NCBI GenBank assembly: GCA_943331005.2
Contig: CALQJX020000018.1
Location: 1-64,000, forward strand
From: Bordetella parapertussis
GTDB taxonomy: Bacteria; Bacteroidota; Bacteroidia; Chitinophagales; Chitinophagaceae
DNA length: 64,000 nt
Reading direction: 5' to 3'
Shown piece after piece: positions 56,045 to 64,000 of this stretch. The position numbers and the translations under genes are program-made. The first letter of the stretch is position 1, and each line of letters opens with the position of its first letter. Below the pieces are notes generated by a model. It saw only the letters and a program-made list of their open reading frames with translations, ran no database searches and was not told the DNA's origin.

Positions 56045-57787
56045 TTAGAAAGGAGCATCTTCGTCAGGCTTTGGCGGCAGTTTAGTGCTGCCACCACCCA
56101 TCAGATCATCGTCTTCCCAGTTCATATCATTTGCTTTAGACTGCTTGGTCTGGAAGCCACCACCCGGTATGAAAAGCTTCGAGTCGCCGAATCCGCTGGT
56201 GTCTCTTCGGATACCAGCAGACGGGTTATCTCTTTGACCGGCAAAGTTATTACCGCCGCTAACTTTACCCTGGTTGCCGCCGCCATGATTTCCGCCACCG
56301 CTACCGCCACTAAAGCCTGATGGATCTCCGCCGCTATTGCCTGCAGGCCTGTAAGCGTCGAACTGGTCGTCTTCCATATCCACAAACTTCTGGTATTCTT
56401 TAATGAAGCGCACCTTCACCTCTCCGGTACTACCGTTACGATGTTTGGCTATGTGAATGTGGGTTTCACCCTCCACAGCTTCACCCATTTCATTGTTCTG
56501 TAAACCATAGTATTCAGGCCTGTAGAGGAACATTACCATGTCGGCATCCTGTTCGATAGCTCCCGATTCACGAAGGTCACTCAACTGAGGTACTTTCGAT
56601 TCTTTCCTGGTTTCTACAGAACGGTTCAGCTGAGAAAGTGCTATAATAGGTACTTCCAGTTCTTTTGCAAGAGCCTTAAGGTCTCGCGATATTTTACTGA
56701 TCTCCTGTTCGCGGTTACCGCCGTTGGCAATACCGGCCTGCATGAGCTGCAGGTAATCGATCAGGATCATCTGAATGTCGTGTTTCTGTTTCAGCCTTCT
56801 TGCTTTTGCTCGAAGCTCGAAGATATTCAGTGCTGCCTGGTCATCAATAAAGATCTTGGCCTTAGACAGTTTGTGCATGCGCTGAGACATCTGTATGAAT
56901 TCATGCTCAGCCATTTTGCCCTTGGTTATGGCATTCATGCTCACCTCTGTTACTGCCGACAGCATCCTTTTAACGATCTGGCCGGCACCCATTTCCAACG
57001 AGAAAAGAGCAACAGGGAATTCTTTATTGGGGTTCATGGCCGCATTCATGGCCAGGTTCAGTGTGAAGGCCGTTTTACCCACCGCCGGACGAGCCGCAAG
57101 GATGATAAGATCGGTCTTCTGCCAGCCACCCGTTATACGATCCAGAGCAGCAAACATAGATGGTACACCATTTACCTCATCGGTCTTTTTGCGGCTTTCG
57201 TCTATTTCACCAATGGTACGAACCAGTACCTCCTGAAGGCTTTTGAAGTTTTTACGTAGATGTTTGTCGGTAATTTCATACAATCCCGATTCTGCCTTGT
57301 CAAGCAGATCGAAAACGTCTGTACTGTCTTCATAGGCCTCACTGATCACCGAACCGCTGATACGGATCAATTCGCGCTGAATGAATTTCTCCATTACCAG
57401 ACGCGCATGCGCCTCTACGTGTGCACTGGAAAGTACACTCATAGTAAGGCGGGTAAGATAGTAGGCACCGCCTACAATTTCCAGCTCATTGGTTTTTCTT
57501 AGTTCTTCTGTAATGGTAAGCAGATCGACAGGAGTACCCTTATCGAAAAGCCTGCGCATAGCTGAATATATCTTCTGATGTGCATCTACATAAAAACAGT
57601 CTTCGCTCTGAATGATCTCCAGTACCTGAGCAAACGTATCTTTTTCCAGCATTGCAGCACCCAGCACTGCCTCTTCCAGTTCGGGTGCCTGTGGGGGAAC
57701 CTTGCCATATACCAGCGTAGAAATGTCTGGTTTACGGCTACCTGAACGGGATGAAGCGCCAAATTCTTTCTTAATATTTACAGCCAT
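56045..57787 (-). CDS. dnaB: Replicative DNA helicase DnaB
   Basis: The protein has 580 residues. The N-terminal domain (about 35-135, PPQAPELEEAVLGAAMLEKD) and the RecA-like helicase domain (Walker A around K238 in ARPAVGKT, and the downstream LIDYLQLM and ALSQLNRSVETR) match DnaB. The C-terminal about 90 residues are a Gly/Asn/Asp-rich low-complexity tail that is longer than in E. coli but common in Bacteroidota. It unwinds the replication fork. A 400-bp spacer with DnaA-box-like sites lies upstream. Confidence 0.95.
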   Translation of the reverse strand: MAVNIKKEFGASSRSGSRKPDISTLVYGKVPPQAPELEEAVLGAAMLEKDTFAQVLEIIQSEDCFYVDAHQKIYSAMRRLFDKGTPVDLLTITEELRKTNELEIVGGAYYLTRLTMSVLSSAHVEAHARLVMEKFIQRELIRISGSVISEAYEDSTDVFDLLDKAESGLYEITDKHLRKNFKSLQEVLVRTIGEIDESRKKTDEVNGVPSMFAALDRITGGWQKTDLIILAARPAVGKTAFTLNLAMNAAMNPNKEFPVALFSLEMGAGQIVKRMLSAVTEVSMNAITKGKMAEHEFIQMSQRMHKLSKAKIFIDDQAALNIFELRAKARRLKQKHDIQMILIDYLQLMQAGIANGGNREQEISKISRDLKALAKELEVPIIALSQLNRSVETRKESKVPQLSDLRESGAIEQDADMVMFLYRPEYYGLQNNEMGEAVEGETHIHIAKHRNGSTGEVKVRFIKEYQKFVDMEDDQFDAYRPAGNSGGDPSGFSGGSGGGNHGGGNQGKVSGGNNFAGQRDNPSAGIRRDTSGFGDSKLFIPGGGFQTKQSKANDMNWEDDDLMGGGSTKLPPKPDEDAPF

Positions 57788-58014
57788 TGGTGTTGAAATC
57801 AGTATTAATGAATTAAAAATCTTCAGTATTTCGTTTTCTATTCTTATTTGGCACTTTCTTTTGCGGTGTTAATTCAATCTTTTCAAATTATTACCTCAAT
57901 ATTAAAGCACTTGAAAATGCTGTGAAGGGCTACGAATGTAACTGCGAAAAACAGAACCTCAAAAGAAATCGGGTTGTAAAATTTTAAGCATGTATCACAC
58001 ATCTCTTGCACAGG

Positions 58015-58111
58015 TTTTCCCACAAAATGAAGATGAAAAGATGGGTTATTCCACAATTAAGCAAAGTTACCAACAATAATCCACAGCTGATGCACATTAT
58101 TATGTTGATAA
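58015..58111. promoter_or_regulatory. Cluster of DnaA-box-like sequences
   Basis: Near matches to TTATCCACA lie at 58015-58024 (ttttcccaca), 58046-58055 (ttattccaca), 58077-58085 (taatccaca) and, inverted, 58103-58111 (tgttgataa). The first two have an extra base; the last two differ by one base. Starts are 31, 31 and 26 bp apart. Confidence 0.3.
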
Positions 58112-58164
58112 ATGATTTTGTTAATCGTTTTTTTAGGAACATGCTTTTTGCTATTATGATGGGC

Positions 58165-58172
58165 TATCTTTG
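58165..58172 (+). promoter_or_regulatory. Possible pheT promoter (TATCTTTG)
   Basis: Exact match to TAnnTTTG, 19 bp before the pheT ATG. A tttttg sequence upstream is only 14 nt away, shorter than the usual 19-nt spacing. Confidence 0.45.
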
Positions 58173-58191
58173 CTGAAATTCAGTATTGTAA

Positions 58192-60603
58192 ATGACTATT
58201 TCTTACCAGTGGTTACTCCAATACCTGCCTGCCGCAGAGGCACCTATGCAGGTTGACGAGTTGAGCAGGATCCTTACTTCTATAGGTCTCGAAGTTGAGG
58301 CTGTGGAACCATCAGAAAGTATAAAAGGTGGCCTTGAAGGCCTGGTTATAGGTGAGGTGCTTACTTGCACCAAGCACCCAAATGCCGACAAACTGAGCGT
58401 GACTACGGTTACTGCCGGTGAAGGTATTGTGTGGCAGATTGTTTGCGGTGCCCCCAATGTAGCTGCAGGTCAGAAGGTAGTTGTAGCGCCTGTAGGTGCT
58501 ACAGTACATCCTACAGAAGGAGAACCATTCCTGATAAAGAAAGCTAAGATACGTGGCGAGGAAAGTTCGGGTATGATCTGTGCCGAAGATGAAATAGGAT
58601 TAGGAAGTAGTCATGCCGGTATCATGATTTTGCCGGAAGATGTACCTGTAGGTATGTCTGCCCGCGAATATTTCAAAATACCTGCTGCCGATTTTGCTAT
58701 TCATATTGGTCTTACACCAAACAGGTCTGATGCCAACAGTCATATAGGTGTGGCACGCGATGTTTGCGCCTATCTGTCGCATCATTACGGTGGTACACAC
58801 AAACCGGTTATGCCGGCTACTGTTTTCAATGCGGCCGGTCCGTCGACTGTATCGGTTTCTATAGAAGCAACAGATGCTTGTCCCCGATATGCCGGTGTGG
58901 CAATAGAAGGTATAAAAGTAGGTCCATCGCCGGAATGGTTGCAGCGTAGGTTGCAGACCATAGGTGTACGCAGCATCAATAATGTGGTAGATATCACCAA
59001 TTTTGTGTTGCATGAATATGGACAGCCCCTCCATGCATTCGATACCGATAAAATAAAAGGTAAACAGATCATAGTGCGTTGCCTGCCGGAAGGAACTCTT
59101 TTCCTGGCGCTCGACGATAAAGAACGTAAACTGCGCGCACAGGATCTGGTGATCTGCGATGCAGAGGGACCAATGGCAATAGGTGGTGTTTTCGGGGGTA
59201 AAGACAGTGGTATCAGCGATGGTACAGTAAATGTGTTCCTGGAAAGTGCCTATTTCACGCCTATGAACATCCGTCGCACCTCTCTGCACCACTTGTTGCG
59301 TACCGATGCGGCAACGCATTTCGAGAAGGGCGTTGATATCAATAATGTGATACCTGCGCTGCAACGCGCAGCGGTAATGATCACCGAAATTGCCGGTGGT
59401 ACTATTACTTCCGGCATTACAGACGTATACCCTGCACCGGTAAAAGATACCGTAGTAACGGTTTCTTACAACTACATTCAGCAGTTGAGCGGAAAGGAAT
59501 ACGGACAGGAGGCAATAAAAAACACATTGTCGGCGCTTGGCTTCGAACTGATAGAAGAGACGCCTACACATATTTCTCTGAAAGTGCCATCGAATAAACC
59601 CGATGTAACACAACCTGCAGATATAGTAGAAGAAGTGTTGCGTATAGACGGATTGGATAACATCAGTATTCCGGGAAGGCTCAATATTTCATTACTGAAA
59701 GCATTACCCAACGACCGAGCCGAGCGCGAGCGCATGGCTCAGTTGCTATGTGGTATGGGTATGCAGGAGATCGTTACCAACTCTATTGTAAATAGTAAAT
59801 ACTATCCGGGTAACGAACAACTGGTGCAGATGATCAACAGCCTCACCAGCGAACTGGATACGATGCGCCCATCTATGCTGGAAAGTGGCCTGGAAGTGGT
59901 GCAGTATAACTGTAACCGCAGGAGCACCGATCTTTCGCTCTTCGAATTCGGCAACGTTTATTCGCGCGGAGAAGATAAATACATTCAGCAGCCTGTACTG
60001 GCATTGTGGATCACAGGCAACTCCAGCATACAACACTGGCAGCAGAAAGAGCAAAAGTCTGATATATACTATGTAAAAGGTATCATAGACAATATGCTCA
60101 GGTATGCGGCCATAGGTGGTGTGGCAACAACCTATACTGAAGGTGCAAATGAAGTGGTATGGAAATGGAAAAACCAGACCTTGTGCGGTGCCATGAAGGT
60201 GCCGCAGCAGAAACTGGGCATTTTTGATATTAAGCAGGATGTATATTATGCAGAAATTCATTGGGATATGTGGCGCAAGGCAGTTGCTGCAGGTAAGGTA
60301 AAATATACCGAGGTGCCTAAATTCCCCGCCGTTCAGCGCGATCTGGCTATAGTTCTGGACAAGCAGGTAACCTATCAGCAGGTGCAGGATATTACCGGTC
60401 AGTTGAAGATAGCAGAACTCAGATCTTTTGGCCTGTTCGATGTGTTTGAGAGTGAGAAACTGGGGTCTGGTAAAAAATCTTATGCGCTGAATTATACTTT
60501 TCAGCTGCAAGACCGTACCTTAACGGATACTGAAACAGAGCAGTTGATGAAAAAGCTCTCTGATGCATATAAAAACAAACTCAACGCACAAATCCGCGAT
60601 TAA
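58192..60603 (+). CDS. pheT: Phenylalanine-tRNA ligase beta subunit
   Basis: The protein has 803 residues, matching the family. The N-terminal tRNA-binding domain (about 40-150: VIGEVLTCTKHPNADKLSV), B3/B4 editing domain, B5 domain and the C-terminal anticodon-binding FDX-ACB domain (KFPAVQRDLAIVLDK, about 705-803) are in order. With PheS it charges tRNA-Phe. It is the first gene of a four-gene unit: its stop overlaps the next start (TAATG). Confidence 0.97.
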   Translation: MTISYQWLLQYLPAAEAPMQVDELSRILTSIGLEVEAVEPSESIKGGLEGLVIGEVLTCTKHPNADKLSVTTVTAGEGIVWQIVCGAPNVAAGQKVVVAPVGATVHPTEGEPFLIKKAKIRGEESSGMICAEDEIGLGSSHAGIMILPEDVPVGMSAREYFKIPAADFAIHIGLTPNRSDANSHIGVARDVCAYLSHHYGGTHKPVMPATVFNAAGPSTVSVSIEATDACPRYAGVAIEGIKVGPSPEWLQRRLQTIGVRSINNVVDITNFVLHEYGQPLHAFDTDKIKGKQIIVRCLPEGTLFLALDDKERKLRAQDLVICDAEGPMAIGGVFGGKDSGISDGTVNVFLESAYFTPMNIRRTSLHHLLRTDAATHFEKGVDINNVIPALQRAAVMITEIAGGTITSGITDVYPAPVKDTVVTVSYNYIQQLSGKEYGQEAIKNTLSALGFELIEETPTHISLKVPSNKPDVTQPADIVEEVLRIDGLDNISIPGRLNISLLKALPNDRAERERMAQLLCGMGMQEIVTNSIVNSKYYPGNEQLVQMINSLTSELDTMRPSMLESGLEVVQYNCNRRSTDLSLFEFGNVYSRGEDKYIQQPVLALWITGNSSIQHWQQKEQKSDIYYVKGIIDNMLRYAAIGGVATTYTEGANEVVWKWKNQTLCGAMKVPQQKLGIFDIKQDVYYAEIHWDMWRKAVAAGKVKYTEVPKFPAVQRDLAIVLDKQVTYQQVQDITGQLKIAELRSFGLFDVFESEKLGSGKKSYALNYTFQLQDRTLTDTETEQLMKKLSDAYKNKLNAQIRD

Positions 60604-60878
60604 TGCAGGCGCTTGACGAACTTAACAGGAAACTGAACACGCTTATCAAAAAACATACAGCGTTAGAGGCCGAAAACAAACGCCTGAAGGATACTATTGC
60701 CCGTCAGGCAGTTGCTGAAGCTAAACTGAAGAAGCAATTAGCCTCGCTGGAGCAGAATATGGTAAGCGTGAATCTGGGCGGTACCGTATCCGATGTTGAA
60801 GAAAAGGATAATATGCGCCGCCAGTTGGATGGTCTGATAGCCGAAATTGATGGTCTACTGAATACGCTCAATGACTGA
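60603..60878 (+). CDS. Small coiled-coil protein downstream of pheT
   Basis: The protein has 91 residues. Residues about 1-60 form a coiled coil (LNRKLNTLIKKHTALEAENKRL) with heptad spacing, followed by a short acidic segment. It has no signal peptide. Its start overlaps pheT's stop by 1 bp (TAATG). In Bacteroidota a small coiled-coil gene often sits between pheT and the division gene zapA; here no zapA follows. A cell-division role is a guess from that context. Confidence 0.6.
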   Translation: MQALDELNRKLNTLIKKHTALEAENKRLKDTIARQAVAEAKLKKQLASLEQNMVSVNLGGTVSDVEEKDNMRRQLDGLIAEIDGLLNTLND

Positions 60879-61371
60879 TAAGGGAAAATATCTTAAGGCC
60901 TTTTTCATACCTGTTTTGTTGCTGCATGCCTGCACACAAGACAGGCAGCCATGCCTCACACCCAAAACTGCAGTGCTGATAATGAAGAGTGTGCGCAAAA
61001 CCACCGACAATAAAGTAATAGATACAGCATTCAATTCAGCCTTGCTGGTACCGGTCATTGCTGTAATGAATAAGGGTACTTACTATGCAAAGTCATCCAA
61101 TTTTACTGTTTCTTTATCACCCTTATCCGATACCTGTCAATGGCTTTTTGCCGCAGATACTGCCGCTGGTAGTGCTATAGATACTCTCACTTTCAGCTAC
61201 AACCGAGAATTGAAGTTTGTTTCCAATGCTTGTGGTTACAGTCATTTCTTCAGTCTGAATACAGTTGGTACCACGCATAATTTTATAGACTCTGTTACTA
61301 TCAGCAACAAGAGTGTAACCAATAATGTAAATACAACCCATGTCCAGGTATATATACATCCTCGTTCTTAG
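60871..61371 (+). CDS. DUF6452-type lipoprotein
   Basis: The protein has 166 residues with a short lipoprotein-like signal (FFIPVLLLHAC); the Cys would be lipidated. The mature part (PCLTPKTAVLIMKSVRKT, and SDTCQWLFAADT) fits DUF6452, a family that occurs beside DUF6048 in Bacteroidota. The start overlaps the coiled-coil gene by 8 bp and its end overlaps the next by 32 bp. It is probably an outer-membrane or periplasmic component of unknown function. Confidence 0.75.
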   Translation: MTDKGKYLKAFFIPVLLLHACTQDRQPCLTPKTAVLIMKSVRKTTDNKVIDTAFNSALLVPVIAVMNKGTYYAKSSNFTVSLSPLSDTCQWLFAADTAAGSAIDTLTFSYNRELKFVSNACGYSHFFSLNTVGTTHNFIDSVTISNKSVTNNVNTTHVQVYIHPRS

Positions 61372-62074
61372 CCTGGCGATGGTTTGCCATCTTTCTCCCG
61401 TTGCTGCACAAACAGATACAGCAGGTACTGAAGAGACAGATAAAGCACCCGCTAAAAAGAAATTTACCGGTGGTCATCAGCTCACTATCGGTGCAGATAT
61501 CTTCCATCCCGTTCTCAATCAGTATGCGTCCAACAGGTATAGCTATGAGGGGGAAGTGAGTTACTACCTCAAAAATGAATACTATCTGGTTGCCGAAGGT
61601 GGCTGGGGAGGATCTGATGTCAGCTTCGATGATCTGAAATATAAGACCACCAATTACTTTGGCAGACTGGGGTTCAATAAAAGTATACTTTACAGAGAAA
61701 GCAACAAAGACTGGGATATGATGTTTATGGGCCTGAGGGCGGCCATGAGCAACGTGAACAGGGGAGATGCTGTATATACTACAACCGATAGTGTGTGGGG
61801 CAGTACCACAGGCATTAGTGCCGGACAGAACTTTGCTGCTGTATGGGCCGAGCTAACGGTAGGTATGCGGGTAGAATTGGTGCATGGCATTATGGCAGGC
61901 TGGAACATGAGGGGTAAGTTCCTGATGAATGGACGTTCTTTCAGCAGTCTCGCACCATTGCAGATAGCCGGTTATGGCAAGGGAGATAAATCTACCAATT
62001 TCGATTTCAATCTCTATATCTGTTATGCTATAAGGTGGAACAAACAACAATCTGCTGCTACTCCGGCAGATTAG
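61340..62074 (+). CDS. DUF6048-type outer membrane beta-barrel protein
   Basis: The protein has 244 residues. A signal peptide (about 1-23, ending AQT) is followed by a series of amphipathic beta strands (HQLTIGADIFHPVLNQYA, YEGEVSYYLKNEYYLVAEGG, YFGRLGFNKSILYR) and an aromatic C-terminal strand (FNLYICYAIRWNK), as in small outer-membrane barrels. It pairs with the overlapping DUF6452 lipoprotein gene, and both are found together in Bacteroidota. Function unknown. Confidence 0.78.
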   Translation: MSRYIYILVLSLAMVCHLSPVAAQTDTAGTEETDKAPAKKKFTGGHQLTIGADIFHPVLNQYASNRYSYEGEVSYYLKNEYYLVAEGGWGGSDVSFDDLKYKTTNYFGRLGFNKSILYRESNKDWDMMFMGLRAAMSNVNRGDAVYTTTDSVWGSTTGISAGQNFAAVWAELTVGMRVELVHGIMAGWNMRGKFLMNGRSFSSLAPLQIAGYGKGDKSTNFDFNLYICYAIRWNKQQSAATPAD

Positions 62075-62098
62075 AAGTAGCAGCAGCTGCTGTGATGG

Positions 62099-63298
62099 TT
62101 ATTCTATTATCAGTCTTTTTACAGCTGTACCCAGATTTTTATCAGCATAGTGTACACTCACCAAATACAAGCCTTTTGCCAGTTGGGCAGTGTTTATTGC
62201 CACATCTTTCTTTAGTATTTCTGTATAAATATAGAGTGCGCGTCCTGTCAGGTCGTTTATAGATACCTCGCTTATAGGGCTGGCAGCACTTATGTTGAAG
62301 ATGCCATTAGTTGGGTTGGGGTAGAGTGAAAGACCCTCTTTGTTGTCAATACTTTCGACAGAAGTACCCGATGGACAAACCAATGTGTAGAGGTATTCTT
62401 TTACAAAAGAATCTACAGTGTTCAGTTTGGCTGCATCAGCGTTCCATGGCACATGGCCATCTCCGGTAAACACTTTGCTCCAATGTGGAATGCTTTTCGA
62501 AACATATTCGCCTTCCAGCACACCCAAACCACATAGATTCACGTCTATAGAGCCACTTATTGCTTTGGCGCAGTTATACGGAACTACTGCGTCGGTACTA
62601 CCCTGCATATTTACAGAAGGTACATCTGTGGCATCTACAAATGAGGCCATGTTCAGTGCACCCGCCATATTTACAATGGCTTTGCATTTGGTAGTGTATC
62701 CCGCATTGCCACTATTGCCCTCCATACCGCCGTTTGCAGCAATAGCAGTAAGTATATGCGAGGGAGCTTCTGCAGAATCCAGATAACCTACATGCATGTA
62801 TAGCACAGCTCCGGCAGAGTTGCCACCGGCATAAATGTTGTTGGTGTCTATACGGTAAGTGTTTGTAGTGGCAGCATCTTTCATAAAGTATCGTAGCGCG
62901 GCTTTGCCATCACTTACAGCTTTCATCACTACATCTATAGCCACGGTAGAGTCCAGAGCCATGGCAATAGCATTGCCCAGTCTGTAGTCAATAGAAGCTG
63001 TTACATAGCCCCTTCTGGCAAATCTCACACAAAAGGAGTCAATGGTTGCATCATCGGTGCGGGTGCCGGCAACAAAGCTGCCGCCATGTGCCAGCACTAT
63101 AAGGGGCCGCACTGTTGCTGCATCTCCGGCTGGCTCATATATATCCATGAGCAGACTGTTTGCTGCTGAGTATGTAACCGTAGTTTTTGTAACCCCGAAC
63201 ATATTGGTCAGGTATCGGCCTGCGGGGCACTGTGCGTTAGCTGCAGTAGCAGAAAACAGCGCTACACCGGTTAATGCTTTTAAGATGTTCTTTTTCAT
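62099..63298 (-). CDS. Secreted esterase-like alpha/beta hydrolase with T9SS sorting domain
   Basis: The protein has 399 residues: signal peptide (about 1-22), an esterase fold with the oxyanion segment VLAHGGSFVAGTR, nucleophile S161 in YAGGNSAGAV, and the His in DGHVPWN (about 283), then a C-terminal T9SS sorting domain (LYPNPTNGIFNI ... GLYLVSV). It is likely a secreted carboxylesterase acting on small esters or glycan acyl groups; substrate is unknown. It is divergent from the terminal TPR lipoprotein gene. Confidence 0.85.
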   Translation of the reverse strand: MKKNILKALTGVALFSATAANAQCPAGRYLTNMFGVTKTTVTYSAANSLLMDIYEPAGDAATVRPLIVLAHGGSFVAGTRTDDATIDSFCVRFARRGYVTASIDYRLGNAIAMALDSTVAIDVVMKAVSDGKAALRYFMKDAATTNTYRIDTNNIYAGGNSAGAVLYMHVGYLDSAEAPSHILTAIAANGGMEGNSGNAGYTTKCKAIVNMAGALNMASFVDATDVPSVNMQGSTDAVVPYNCAKAISGSIDVNLCGLGVLEGEYVSKSIPHWSKVFTGDGHVPWNADAAKLNTVDSFVKEYLYTLVCPSGTSVESIDNKEGLSLYPNPTNGIFNISAASPISEVSINDLTGRALYIYTEILKKDVAINTAQLAKGLYLVSVHYADKNLGTAVKRLIIE

Positions 63299-63493
63299 GT
63301 TTTGTGAACTGTGTTTAATATGACTACAAAATAGTGTATTTGATCTGTAAATTCAATATGATATCAAATATTTCGAGTCTGGAGTAAACCAAGAAAGGCG
63401 TATTCTATTAACCGGGTGTAAATAAATGAACGCTCACAATTCAAAGTTGTTTTATTGTTTAAATCGGTTTATTTTTCAGCAAAATTCATACTA

Positions 63494-64000
63494 ATGATTC
63501 GTCGTTTCTCTTTGGCTGTAGCTGTTATTGCCTCTTGTGCATTATTGGTTTCCTGTGGTATGGGCAATAAAAAAAAGAATGCTGCCGGTTCTATATCTGA
63601 ACATTATCAGAAGGGTAATGATTATGTACTTACTGACCAGCTGGATATGGCCGAGATGGAATATATTACCTGCATTAAGACCGACTCGAATGATTGGAGA
63701 GCTTTTTATCAGTTGGGTGGAGTATATCAGTTGAAAGGCGACTTCAAAGGTGCAATGTATTCTTTCAATAAAGCAGTCACTATCAATCCTGAGTTCACAC
63801 TTGGTTTCTTCAACAAGGCCAATCTTGAAGAAATGGTTGGTGACGAAAAAGCCAGTAAGAAAGATCTTGAAAGAGCTTTGATACTGAAAAAGGATTTTTA
63901 CATGGCACTTATGGCCAGGGCCCGCAAAGCATCTGGTGTAGGAAATTACAAAGAGGCTGTAATTTATTTCGATTCTGCTATCAATATTCGCCCCGATTTT
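63494..64000 (+). CDS. TPR lipoprotein, N-terminal part (cut by window end)
   Basis: The frame runs from ATG at 63494 past the last base with 169 codons visible. A lipoprotein signal (ALLVSC) at about residues 16-21 is followed by TPR units (for example AEMEYITCIKTDSNDWRAFY and AMYSFNKAVTINPEFTLGF, then another at the right edge). TPR lipoproteins are common scaffold proteins in the Bacteroidota envelope. The rest is outside the window. Confidence 0.8.
   Translation, partial: MIRRFSLAVAVIASCALLVSCGMGNKKKNAAGSISEHYQKGNDYVLTDQLDMAEMEYITCIKTDSNDWRAFYQLGGVYQLKGDFKGAMYSFNKAVTINPEFTLGFFNKANLEEMVGDEKASKKDLERALILKKDFYMALMARARKASGVGNYKEAVIYFDSAINIRPDF

Larger units (their letters stand above)
57788..58191. 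other. Divergent dnaB-pheT intergenic region
   Basis: About 400 bp, AT-rich, no open frame. It holds four DnaA-box-like sequences (58015-58111) and a pheT promoter candidate at 58165-58172. The rest shows nothing I can assign. Confidence 0.5.

Noticed and set aside
58600..60510. Two long antisense open frames inside pheT (337 and 254 codons)
   Set aside because: They lie fully inside pheT, whose domains are complete; translations are Cys/His/Arg-rich and unlike proteins.

Overview
The window reads as a chromosome segment of a Bacteroidota bacterium, probably a Chitinophagaceae-like member of the Chitinophagales. Four secreted proteins end in type IX secretion (T9SS) type A sorting domains with the YPNP core. 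There is a serine palmitoyltransferase-like enzyme, a PafA-like alkaline phosphatase, the DUF6452/DUF6048 pair, and several promoter candidates of the Bacteroidota form TAnnTTTG. No replication origin, CRISPR array, rRNA gene or insertion sequence was recognised. Exact species cannot be told from sequence alone.

Left region (1-12.0 kb), visibly AT-richer than the rest: the end of a membrane protein gene, an exported protein with a C-terminal anchor, two small secreted Tyr/Asn/Ser/Thr-rich proteins (one built from a 75-nt tandem repeat), then a tightly packed minus-strand operon: ECF-type sigma factor, single-pass membrane protein, exported M48-type metallopeptidase with TPRs, and two exported TPR-CHAT caspase-like proteases. 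The genes overlap by 4 bp or are separated by only a few bp. This sigma/membrane/protease cassette is the best candidate here for an undescribed system.

Mobile region (about 12.0-18.4 kb): an unknown small gene, an orphan D12-class adenine methyltransferase, a winged-helix-like protein, a possibly ParB-like protein behind a structured leader, a small unknown protein, an excisionase-like HTH protein, a small helical protein and a large serine recombinase. The recombinase frame runs into an antisense initiator tRNA (fMet) gene and its terminator, which marks the right junction of the element. No left junction was found, and the AT-rich zone continues to the left edge, so the island may extend outside the window.

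Right region (18.5-64 kb) is ordinary chromosomal sequence with higher GC: PPOX-family protein, YggS, RecQ, T9SS cargo (S8 peptidase and an Ig-like repeat protein), serine palmitoyltransferase-like enzyme, PafA-like phosphatase, a DUF2089 regulator/membrane protein/hydrolase operon, HolA, a DUF1835-like protein, a SulP transporter/beta-carbonic anhydrase pair, RecR, a FAD oxidoreductase, DapF, a giant S8 peptidase, a CPA2 antiporter, lipoprotein, MFS carrier, peptide deformylase, two glycosyltransferases, a LysM/barrel protein, DnaB, PheT with three downstream genes, a T9SS esterase, and the start of a TPR lipoprotein cut by the window end. Several strong hairpin terminators separate convergent units.
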